A program made the position numbers and the translations under genes. A stretch of 64,000 nt of DNA, taken from assembly GCA_964397305.1 (NCBI GenBank), contig CAYNIP010000016.1:22235-86234 (forward strand). Reading direction: 5' to 3'. How positions within the stretch are numbered: position 1 is the stretch's first letter; every line of letters starts with the position of its first letter. Below are positions 17,401 through 24,102 of this stretch, in pieces. The notes beneath the pieces were generated by a model. The model worked only from the letters and a program-made list of their open reading frames with translations. It had not been told where the DNA came from and made no database searches. This DNA comes from JAAUTY01 sp964397305. Lineage in GTDB: Bacteria; Cyanobacteriota; Cyanobacteriia; Cyanobacteriales; Spirulinaceae.

Positions 17401-18875
17401 TTCCAGACACTGCCATGAATCCGGGCAAAGTCCTCCGGGGACACCGTGCGCTCCTTGCGGGGAATCTCGGCGTAGTCGTCGGGTTCGAGGTAAGTATCCC
17501 GCTCATCCAGGTGGTAGCCCTTGATAAACGTGCGAATCACCTGCCAGCAGCGCTCCGGGGAATAGCCGCGCCAGGTGCGCTGCAACAGTTGCCGGAAGCG
17601 GTGAAACGAGATGTAGTTGGCATCGCTGAAGCGATCGCGCTCCTCCAGGGGCAGTAAATGGCGGAGGAAGCGCCGAAAAGCACAGAAGAAGGAACTCACA
17701 TCGGGCAACTCAGCCGGCCGGCCGCCCCGGGCGAGGAAACGGTAGTGGGAGGCCAGCAAGGGCAGGGCCCGCTCCCGCGCCACCTTGAGCAGGCGATCGC
17801 TGTAGGCGAGGAAGAGGGGATGGGGCAAGGCGAGGGGATCACAACCCTGTTCCCGACAGGCCTGCAAGTGGCGGTGGCAGTAGTCAGCAAAGAGGTGAAA
17901 CAGGAGCGTCGATTTGCCACTGCCCGCCTGACCATTGAGGAACAGCGGTAGGGAGGGCTGGCTGGTCGAAACGGCGTGGAGGATCGATTCTTCTTCCGCC
18001 GAGAGGGCGAGGTTGGCCTGGGCCGCGTTTTCAATCGCCAGCCAATTCGTCTCGTCGGCGAGCAAGTAGCTGGGATAAGCGCGACGGGCGATCGCCGTCA
18101 GTTCATCCAAGCTGGGGTCTTGGGCCCAGCCGGGGGAACCCTGGCCGAAGATCGTGGTACAGATCGAAACCAGCTCGGCCGCCGTCGGGGCCGGCTGGCA
18201 GGGGGCGAGGAGAAAGAGAAGGTCACGGCGGGGCCGGTCGCGAGTCTGCCAGCGGCCGTAGAGGATGGCCACAGCCTCCGTGGGGTAGAGCCAGAGGCGA
18301 TCACCCACCACCGCGCCTCCCAAGGGTTGGGGAGCATCGGCGAGACTGGCGATCGCGCGGTTGAGAGCCAGCCAGTGGGCCTGGATCGCCGGGTCCGCAA
18401 AGCGCTCGAGCCAGACCTCACTCTCATAGATCGTGACCCCCTGAACTTCGATCCGCAGGCTCGGCCGCTCCAGCCACAGGCGCAGATTGGGGTTGAGCGG
18501 GCGGGGTTGGGGTTGGGGCCGTGTTTCGGCTCGCCGCTGGGCCAGCCAGCGGCGCAGAGCCAGGGCATCAATCTGGTGATCGAGAGCGCTATCGGCATAG
18601 TCTTCGCGTTCCCGGAGGAAGTCTTCATAGTCGCGATCGCCGCGCCGAAACACTCCCAGCCAGCACAGCACGGGCTCCTGCTCGAGCCGGAGCACCCGGG
18701 CAATCAAGCGCAAGTTGCCTTCCTTGCGCTTCAAATAGGGATAGACGCGCTCAAACCGCGACAGAGCTTGCTCGAGGTTCAGCGCTTCAATTTCCGCGCT
18801 GAGCCGCTCGATCTGGGGCCAGAGTCCTTGGCGTTCAATTTGGGTGCGACAGGCGGCCGCAAAATAGACGTACAT
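14499..18875 (-). CDS. Very large UvrD-like helicase with C-terminal helical-repeat region, uncharacterised
   Basis: 1458 residues. A ~300-residue N-terminal region precedes an SF1 helicase core: Walker A GQAGSGKST (315-323), Walker B CDEAQDF (528-534), AFAGDPLQTLNP (564-575), NYRS (613-616), motif V AAKGLEF (718-724) and motif VI YVAASRATERLFLVD (760-774). All ATPase motifs are intact. Residues ~800-1300 are Ala/Leu/Trp-rich with recurring helix pairs (for example YERLGDREAASRSEAW), resembling a TPR-like solenoid, and the last ~130 are beta-rich. Normal UvrD/PcrA is ~720-780 residues, and a separate PcrA gene lies at 47920. AGGAGG sits ~20 nt before the ATG, farther than usual, but an in-frame stop just upstream excludes a longer start. 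It lies 86 bp downstream of a cysteine desulfurase gene. Its role is unknown; similar helicase-solenoid architectures exist in large proteins such as TRANK1. Confidence 0.85.
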   Translation of the reverse strand: MYVYFAAACRTQIERQGLWPQIERLSAEIEALNLEQALSRFERVYPYLKRKEGNLRLIARVLRLEQEPVLCWLGVFRRGDRDYEDFLREREDYADSALDHQIDALALRRWLAQRRAETRPQPQPRPLNPNLRLWLERPSLRIEVQGVTIYESEVWLERFADPAIQAHWLALNRAIASLADAPQPLGGAVVGDRLWLYPTEAVAILYGRWQTRDRPRRDLLFLLAPCQPAPTAAELVSICTTIFGQGSPGWAQDPSLDELTAIARRAYPSYLLADETNWLAIENAAQANLALSAEEESILHAVSTSQPSLPLFLNGQAGSGKSTLLFHLFADYCHRHLQACREQGCDPLALPHPLFLAYSDRLLKVARERALPLLASHYRFLARGGRPAELPDVSSFFCAFRRFLRHLLPLEERDRFSDANYISFHRFRQLLQRTWRGYSPERCWQVIRTFIKGYHLDERDTYLEPDDYAEIPRKERTVSPEDFARIHGSVWKWYHRYTRETGKWDDQDLIRRVLQLKCYQPAYTAIFCDEAQDFTRLELQLIVRLSVFSDCDLEGQHVESLPFAFAGDPLQTLNPTGFRWASLKAAVYNDAIAALSPTGRLNLDMNFAELTCNYRSAPAIVGLGNLIQLWRSTLFDLPELTPQRARQTHDSEPQKLILGHDIFAAELKTYLRDTIIIVPCDQGGELDYARNDPVLSLLLSPATLAQNQPPWNVLSAIAAKGLEFRQVVLYKFGEACHPQAWQGAEAAQAEEIKYFFNKLYVAASRATERLFLVDSEEGDRRLWQWATTPDAVEPFLQALKPERRSLWQSRLRLLNPEARAACISADDLAALASTFYSEGLDSADPELLRRAQGAYERLGDREAASRSEAWAQHFEENYAAAGRCFLAIQDWEAAWDSFWQGACWPELAIWYEQIGAATLSPEGYANPPEAALVSLRADREALQPLVALMAAPPTDFKPLWHFGQFLSRSLEEPTFAEQRFGTQWQRVVQVFQQGLATLLDQSPERATSGQWQAMGSVLQQLAAAKYAGAAALAGRCFYIAGEAEQAIACWEQAGATDQTDYHLAKAEQVGLPAGLRHWLAAEHYAAIVTAWKEAGRPRERDWLEPVAAALVARQKWEQALRVYAWLQDSDQLARCLTALVGEAQGESALLEFVQHECKGENWEAVLVALEASTTAPTPDLGFALARAIAHSRLTPSQLERGQRRRYGQWLKERVLFQAHWSEQLTVPEVGIAFERSGAPAEALSFYEQYVDGLPPLAIFARQRWLALRQQEVQRYHRQGSVKKALRARADVQKKSQAWHLELGAIALEIPEPPALEAQGSPPPLPPGLAGLPPTLTLQPLEADGWQFEERHLQVTILLATQQVLLRDRLNQRCFRFDAQAQTLAIDGAIIRASGNHLSLDCPESGFSGCLQVQAQQNQLTIAIAGWQDPLTLIWPQTPSSPHQEFDANHRSKSFGEKS

Positions 18876-18961
18876 AGCCGGACGCGCCGGTGTAACCTCC
18901 TATACTGCGTCTTTCTATTCTAAGCGGCGGCTCGCTTCCTTGCCTCACAGCCGGTCGTGCC

Positions 18962-20131
18962 TTAGGAGCGGCTCGCCAGCACCGGCTCCGGCAACAAGCG
19001 CCCCAAAATCTGGGTTAGCACCAAGGCAGTCCAGTCTACATCAGCCGCTGTTGTCAGCCGGCCTAGGGTCAGGCGAATCCCGGACAGGGCCTGGCGATCG
19101 CCATAGCCCATCGCCGTCAGAATCGGGCTGGGACTGAGGGTGCCGCTGTGGCAGGCAGAGCCGGAGCTAATGCCCAGGCCGGCCAAGTTCATCTGGCGCA
19201 CCAGGGTTTTTCCCGTGATTCCCGGCGGCGGCTCCCGCAGACAAAAGCTGACATGGTGGGGCAGCCGCTGCTGGCGATCGCCCGTCGGCAGCAGGTGCGG
19301 CGACCCCGCAAGCTGGTCAAACAAGCGTTCCCGCAGGGCCCTTAAGCGCTCCCCTTCGGCCACCACCTCTTGGGCGGCCAACTCCGCCGCCACACCAAAG
19401 CCGGCTAGGGCTGCCACAGCCTGGGTGCCCGAGCGCAGGCCTCCCTCCTGGCCACCCCCGTGCAGCAAAGGCGCGAGCTCGAGGCCGGGGCGCAGATAGA
19501 GGGCCCCCGCCCCTTGAGGGCCATAGAGCTTGTGGCTCGAGAGGGAGAGCAGATCGACCCCCAAGGCCGCCACATCCAGGGGCAGGCGGCCCGCCACTTG
19601 CACGGCATCGGTGTGGAACCAAGCGCCGTGGGCTCGGGCGATCGCCGCCAGTTCCCCAATCGGTTGCAGCGTCCCCACCTCACTCTGGCCGTAGATGATG
19701 GATACCAGCGCCGTATTCGGCCGCAGGGCCGCCGCTAAGGCGGCCGGTGCAACCCGTCCCCCGGCATCGACGGGCAGGGCCGTCACCTGCCACCCCTGCT
19801 GGGCCAGCCAGCGGGCCGGCGCCGCCACGGCGGAGTGTTCCACCTGGGAGATGATCAGGTGCTGGGGCGTCGCATACTGCCGGGCCGTGCCGATCAGGGC
19901 TAAATTATCGGCCTCCGTGCCCCCCGCTGTGAACACGATCGTCGCCGGATCGCGAGCCCCAATCAGTTGAGCTACCTGACTCCGAGCCGCTTCGACCACC
20001 ATCGCCGCCTGCTGGCCCCAGGCGTGCAAGCTGGAGGGATTCCCCCACTGCTCGGCTAAGACCGACTGCATCCGGGCGATCGCCTCCGGCCGCGTCGGCG
20101 TCGTTGCACTGTAGTCCAGGTAAATTTGCAT
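18962..20131 (-). CDS. Cysteine desulfurase (NifS/IscS family)
   Basis: 389 residues, a PLP enzyme that takes sulfur from cysteine to a protein persulfide for Fe-S clusters and thio-cofactors. Visible motifs are YLDYSATTPT at the N-terminus, TAGGTEADNLAL, the cofactor-binding HTDAVQVAG, the PLP lysine in SLSSHKLYGPQG and the catalytic cysteine loop SGSACHSGTLSPSP. The length and cysteine loop fit group I (NifS/IscS) rather than the SufS type. ATG at 20131. The large helicase follows 86 bp downstream on the same strand, so the two could be co-transcribed. Confidence 0.93.
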   Translation of the reverse strand: MQIYLDYSATTPTRPEAIARMQSVLAEQWGNPSSLHAWGQQAAMVVEAARSQVAQLIGARDPATIVFTAGGTEADNLALIGTARQYATPQHLIISQVEHSAVAAPARWLAQQGWQVTALPVDAGGRVAPAALAAALRPNTALVSIIYGQSEVGTLQPIGELAAIARAHGAWFHTDAVQVAGRLPLDVAALGVDLLSLSSHKLYGPQGAGALYLRPGLELAPLLHGGGQEGGLRSGTQAVAALAGFGVAAELAAQEVVAEGERLRALRERLFDQLAGSPHLLPTGDRQQRLPHHVSFCLREPPPGITGKTLVRQMNLAGLGISSGSACHSGTLSPSPILTAMGYGDRQALSGIRLTLGRLTTAADVDWTALVLTQILGRLLPEPVLASRS

Positions 20132-20245
20132 GGCTCCTCCCCCCGCTGGGACCGATCAGCGACCCTGGGGGTCGTCGTTTCAGTCTCTAATCTATCCATT
20201 TTAAGGGGCTGCCGCCCGACCGCCTCGATCCCCCATCCCCAAGAA

Positions 20246-20427
20246 GTGAACGAAATGTTACGCGGGATGTTGGCACTCCTTAGCTAAGCCCTCACCCCAA
20301 CCCCCTCCCAAGTTGGGAGAGGGGCTTCTAGCTCCCCTGCTCCCAGCTTTGGGAGCAGGAGCCGGGGGATGTAGGCGCGCAACGGCTGCTCGCAGAGGGG
20401 GCAAACTTGCCTAACTGAGATGCACCC
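20246..20427 (+). repeat. Chimeric repeat: family A end joined to family B end
   Basis: The left part (GTGAACGAAATGTTACGCG through GGGAGCAGGAG) matches one terminus of family A; the right part (GGCTGCTCGCAGAGGGGGCA through GAGATGCACCC) matches the right half of family B. The join lies in the shared palindromic core. No flanking duplication is visible. Confidence 0.7.
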
Positions 20428-20473
20428 GGGTCAATCCTTGTACACTAGACCGAGAAATAGCCTCTGAGAGGAG

Positions 20474-20974
20474 ATGACACTGGTGCTGGACGAACAGGCG
20501 ACCCAAGCCAAGAAGGAGCTGCTACTGAAAATTCCCCACGGGCTCTATGTGTGTGGGGTTAAAGAGGGTGAGGAGTTAAACGGGTTTACGGCGAGCTGGG
20601 TGATGCAAGCGTCGTTTGAACCGCCGCTGTTGGTGAACTGCGTGCGTAGCGATTCAGGCTCCCATGCCATGCTGAAAAACAGTGGCGTGTTTGCCCTCAG
20701 CTTTCTTGAAGCAGGGCAGAAGGAGCTGGCGGCGAAGTTCTTCAAGCCTCAGCGCCGTGTAGGCAACAAGTTAGCGGATGTCGCTTTCACTCTGGGAGCC
20801 GTGACCGGCTGCCCGATTCTAGAAGCTGCCTTAGGCTACGTGGAGTGTGAAGTGGTGGGGACGGTGGCGGAAGGCGATCACACAGTCTTTGTCGGCAAAG
20901 TGGTGGGGGCAGGGGTCTACCGCGCGGGGGAACCCTTGTTGCTAGAAAGTACAGGATGGAAGTATGGCGGCTAA
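20474..20974 (+). CDS. Flavin reductase-like domain protein
   Basis: 166 residues covering a single FMN-binding split-barrel domain of the flavin reductase/flavoredoxin type: GLYVCGVKEGEELNGFTASW at the N-terminus, QASFEPPLLVNCV, FALSFLEAGQ and the C-terminal HTVFVGKVVGAGVYRAGEPL. Such proteins reduce FMN/FAD with NAD(P)H or serve as the reductase part of cyanobacterial flavodiiron proteins; this one stands alone. The ATG at 20474 touches GAGAGGAG directly, so initiation at the GTG at 20483 (three codons later, better spacing) is also possible. Confidence 0.87.
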   Translation: MTLVLDEQATQAKKELLLKIPHGLYVCGVKEGEELNGFTASWVMQASFEPPLLVNCVRSDSGSHAMLKNSGVFALSFLEAGQKELAAKFFKPQRRVGNKLADVAFTLGAVTGCPILEAALGYVECEVVGTVAEGDHTVFVGKVVGAGVYRAGEPLLLESTGWKYGG

Positions 20975-21103
20975 TTTCAGGCCGTGAAAATGTCCGCCTC
21001 AGGCCATCAGGACTCTCCCGTTGGCGGTGCGATCGCCCTCCTCGTCCAGCCTCTTCCCTCAAGGTTGATCCCTGGTTACACATAGGGCTGGTTTGGCGAT
21101 CGC

Positions 21104-21249
21104 TGATGGAATTTCACCAATTAAATGCACCATTGCAGGGGTTGGGTCTCCCAACCCTCAAACCCTTATCGGAACAGCGATTGACTGGGTTGAGGGCGCG
21201 GCAACCATGCCCCTACCGAATTGGGTCGTTATTTCGTGAAAATTCATCA
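21104..21249 (+). repeat. MITE-like repeat family C, copy 2
   Basis: 146 bp nearly identical to 13820-13965, with a start TGATGGAATTTCACCAATTA and an end TTTCGTGAAAATTCATCA, giving a clearer terminal inverted repeat than copy 1. Flanks GCGATCGC and GCGAATCG are only partly alike. Confidence 0.8.
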
Positions 21250-21357
21250 GCGAATCGTCGCAAAGTCAGGTCAAACTCTTGATGCGCCCGGGTTCTTGGG
21301 AGAGCGGGCGAACCCTGGGGATGGGGAAGCGGCCTCCCCCGTCTGAGGGGAATGGCT

Positions 21358-21487
21358 GGGGGTGGACGAAAAAAAGCGCGGCTCCCCTGAATTTTGAGCG
21401 ATTGCTCAAGGAGCCGAGGGTCGCCCTCTATCGCTACGCGACGCTAGCGCGAACAGAGTTGCGGAGCCCCCTCTGCGAGCAGAGGGG
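21358..21487 (+). repeat. Family A repeat, left-end fragment
   Basis: Starts GGGTGGACGAAAAAAAGCGC like intact family A copies, runs for about 130 bp and then stops after CCCCCTCTGCGAGCAGAGGG. The right terminus is absent. It abuts and truncates the methyltransferase remnant. Confidence 0.7.
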
Positions 21488-21923
21488 GATCGACTCTCAA
21501 GCGATTGAAAGTAATGGGCTTCTTGCCTTTGGTCGCGTAGACAATGATTTGATAGGATTTACCATACCGACCTCTTACGGGAACAGCCGATGTACTCATC
21601 TTCCAGACGATCATGTTCTGGAATGTCCAGTCAGAATTCAAAAGGGTTTGGATAACCCAGTGGGCGTTCTTCTCCCACTGCATGAAGTAAATTGAGCCGC
21701 CATCTTTCGTTCTATCAAAAATCGACTGACATACGCCACGCATCATGTCCCAGTACTCTGTCTCGGGCATGTTGTCATCATGCAGGGCATAATCTTTCTG
21801 CTGATTGAAAGGAGGGTCTAAAAAGGAGAGATTTAAGGCTGGTAGGTCCGCAGACTTCAAAGTTTCAACTGCATTGCCACAAAAAATCTGCGATCTCATC
21901 ATTACAGCCCTTTCAGGAATCAT
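21488..21923 (-). pseudogene. DNA methyltransferase remnant (beta-type, N6/N4), C-terminally truncated
   Basis: About 140 residues resemble the N-terminal half of a beta-class DNA amino-methyltransferase: IFCGNAVETLK, catalytic motif IV LDPPFNQQKDY, then GGSIYFMQWEK and SYQIIVYATKGKKP. Motifs X and I (the AdoMet-binding FxGxG segment), which follow in this class, are missing: the frame runs into the family A fragment at ~21487 and ends at 21444. The first residues (MIPERAV) come from a fragment of the 120-bp repeat unit, so the original start was probably the ATG at 21902 or 21899. A family B element lies just upstream. It is very likely non-functional. No restriction enzyme gene is adjacent. 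Confidence 0.8.
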
Positions 21924-21940
21924 ACAAAGCGATCTCGAAG

Positions 21941-22056
21941 GGGTGCATCTCAGTTAGGCAAGTTTGCCCACTCTGCGAGAAGCTGCTGCGCGTCTACATC
22001 CCCCAGTCCCTTCTCCCAAGTAGGGCGAAGGGGAGTCTCCAAAGGGAGATGCACCC
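21941..22056 (-). repeat. MITE-like repeat family B, copy 2
   Basis: 116 bp with perfect GGGTGCATCTC / GAGATGCACCC ends, opposite in orientation to copy 1. No clear flanking duplication. Following sequence to ~22261 is GC-rich repeat-like DNA and makes the upstream extension of the next frame meaningless. Confidence 0.8.
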
Positions 22057-22261
22057 GGGGGACAGCGCCGCTGAGCCGCTGATGACAACATATCGGGGGA
22101 GCCGGAAAGCCTTGTCGGGTTTGTGGCTCCCCCATTGTGGGAGAGGGGGACTGGGTCGCTTAATCTTGGGAGAGGGGCTTTTGGCTGCCTTGCTGCCGGC
22201 TTTGGGAGCAGCGGGGGTTGGGGGGCTCCGAAGATTGCAGGGACTAGGGAGTGTGGGCTTT

Positions 22262-23266
22262 ATGACTATCGTGGGGGCGATCGCCCTGCTCTTGGGGCTG
22301 TTGGTGACCGGGCTGGTGCTCGGGGTTGTCTGGGCTAGTCGGGGGAGTTATCCCCGCGATCACTATGCTGAGATTCGCCCATTTCCGACTCCTCGCCCAG
22401 AGGAGGCCCCGGCGGTCAACGAGGCGGGGGATGAATTCACCGTGATCACCTACAACCTCGGCTATCTTTCGGGCTTGACGAACAATGAGCCCGTAGTGCG
22501 ATCGCCCGCTCTCTTTCAGGAGAATTTGGCCTTGGCGATCGCCGCCCTGCGCGCCGTGTCTCCGGACCTGCTGGCCTTGCAAGAAGTCGATCTTCAGGCG
22601 CGGCGCTCCGGCAACGTGGATCAAGTGGCGGCCCTAGCGGCGGGACTGGAGTTGCCTGGGGGGGCGATCGCCGTGAACTGGGATAAGAACTACCTGCCCT
22701 TTCCCTTCGGGCCCCCGGCGGTCCACTTCGGCCGGCTGGTGTCGGGCCAAGCGGTGTTGACGCGCGGGGCGATCGCCCGACAGGAGCGGTTGGTCCTTGA
22801 AGCAGTCGCCACCCAGAACCCGATCTACCGCGCCTTCTACATCAGCCGCGTGGCCCAGATCGTCGAACTGACCCTCCAGGGTCGCGACCTAGTGCTGATC
22901 AATGTTCACCTCGAAGCCTTTGACGCCCCCACCCGCCGCCGTCAAACCGAGGTGGTGCGCCAGTTGCTCGACCGTTACGCGGGGCGGCCGTTGCTGCTGG
23001 CCGGGGACTTCAACAGCCCCCTGCCCTCGCCGGCTGAGCCGGAGGCGACAACGACGATCCTGCTCCAAGATCCCCGCCTGGAAGCTGTTTTAGCGATCCC
23101 AGAGGCTCGCACCTATCCCTCGGATCAGCCGGAGGCGAAGCTGGACTATCTTTTCTACACGCCCACCTGGTTTGAACGGCTCGAGGCCCGGGTGGTGACG
23201 GCGGCCGGCACGGCCTCGGATCACTTGCCGCTGTTGGCCCGCCTCCGTTGGCGGGCGGCGGTCTAG
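22262..23266 (+). CDS. Membrane-anchored endonuclease/exonuclease/phosphatase (EEP) family protein
   Basis: 334 residues. An N-terminal membrane segment (GAIALLLGLLVTGLVLGVVW, residues ~4-23) is followed by a full EEP domain: TYNLGYL, LLALQEVDL (metal-binding Glu), LVLINVHLEAFDAP, LLLAGDFNSPLP and the closing SDHLPLLARL. Members cleave phosphodiester or phosphomonoester bonds in nucleic acids, phosphoinositides or sphingolipids; the substrate here is unknown. The start at 22262 is chosen because 71 upstream in-frame codons lie in repeat DNA, and AGGGAG precedes this ATG by ten bases. The catalytic domain is probably on the periplasmic side of the membrane, an inference from one N-terminal span. 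Confidence 0.85.
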   Translation: MTIVGAIALLLGLLVTGLVLGVVWASRGSYPRDHYAEIRPFPTPRPEEAPAVNEAGDEFTVITYNLGYLSGLTNNEPVVRSPALFQENLALAIAALRAVSPDLLALQEVDLQARRSGNVDQVAALAAGLELPGGAIAVNWDKNYLPFPFGPPAVHFGRLVSGQAVLTRGAIARQERLVLEAVATQNPIYRAFYISRVAQIVELTLQGRDLVLINVHLEAFDAPTRRRQTEVVRQLLDRYAGRPLLLAGDFNSPLPSPAEPEATTTILLQDPRLEAVLAIPEARTYPSDQPEAKLDYLFYTPTWFERLEARVVTAAGTASDHLPLLARLRWRAAV

Positions 23267-23384
23267 TGTTGGTGAGGGCGGCTGATGCGACGGCTGGGCG
23301 GCTCTCGGTTATCCTAGAGCGGAGGAGCGCCCCCGTTCGTGCCTCGGTTCTCGGTGTTGAGCCCCTGCGTCTGGAGGTTGTGCT

Positions 23385-23930
23385 ATGACCCTCGCGCCTC
23401 AATGGATGAGTGATCACTGTATGATTCCGGTGGTCAAGTCCCCCCGGGATTACCAGGCCTATCGCATCAGTCCTCAGGATACGAACCGGCTGGCGATTGT
23501 CTTTGACCCGGCGATCGCCGATACTTCCCTGACCTTCTGTGTGGAGATTTTCGATCCCGGCGGCAAAACGCCCCCCAATCGCCACGCGATCGCTGTGGAG
23601 ATGTTTTTTGTGCTCAAGGGCGAAGGGCTGGCCATCTGCGACGGGAAAATAACGCCCATTCGCGCGGGGGATAGCCTGTTGGTGCCGCCAACGGGAATCC
23701 ATGAGATCCACAACACGGGCTCCGAGCGACTCTATGCCCTCTGCTTCATGGTTCCCAATGAGGACTTTGCCGAATTGATCCGCAGTGGCACTCCCGTATC
23801 CCTGGATGCTGAGGATTGGCGGGTGTTGCAGCGTGCGGATGCTGGCCCCCCTGTCTCGTCAAAGCTGGCTGAGGCCGGCACAATGGAGGCGTTGGGGCTG
23901 GGGAACTCACGCCCCGGTCCGTGCGACTGA
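23385..23930 (+). CDS. Cupin-domain protein
   Basis: 181 residues with one conserved cupin barrel at ~50-130: PPNRHAIAVEMFFVLKGEG, then ICDGKITPIRAGDSLLVPP and THIEIHN-like GIHEIHNTGSERLYAL. The histidine/glutamate set for a metal site is present. Typical members are small non-haem enzymes or sugar-binding proteins; no specific activity can be assigned. ATG at 23385, 118 bp downstream of the EEP gene on the same strand. Confidence 0.8.
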   Translation: MTLAPQWMSDHCMIPVVKSPRDYQAYRISPQDTNRLAIVFDPAIADTSLTFCVEIFDPGGKTPPNRHAIAVEMFFVLKGEGLAICDGKITPIRAGDSLLVPPTGIHEIHNTGSERLYALCFMVPNEDFAELIRSGTPVSLDAEDWRVLQRADAGPPVSSKLAEAGTMEALGLGNSRPGPCD

Positions 23931-24102
23931 GCAAAATCATCCGGCCCAGCGGGAGCTTTGGCGTACTCTGTAGCCGTAGCAGGGTCCGCTTTGGGTCTAG
24001 GATGCAGAGGAGCCCTGCCATCAGGGGGCGAGGGTTAAGGTTAATCGGGGTTGGGATTGGGGTTTGAGATCTGGGATCTTAAGACATTGAGTTTCATCGC
24101 CA

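Noticed and set aside
22049..22261. 71-codon N-terminal extension of the EEP protein
   Set aside because: Encoded by repeat DNA; the membrane segment and a plausible ribosome site support the ATG at 22262.
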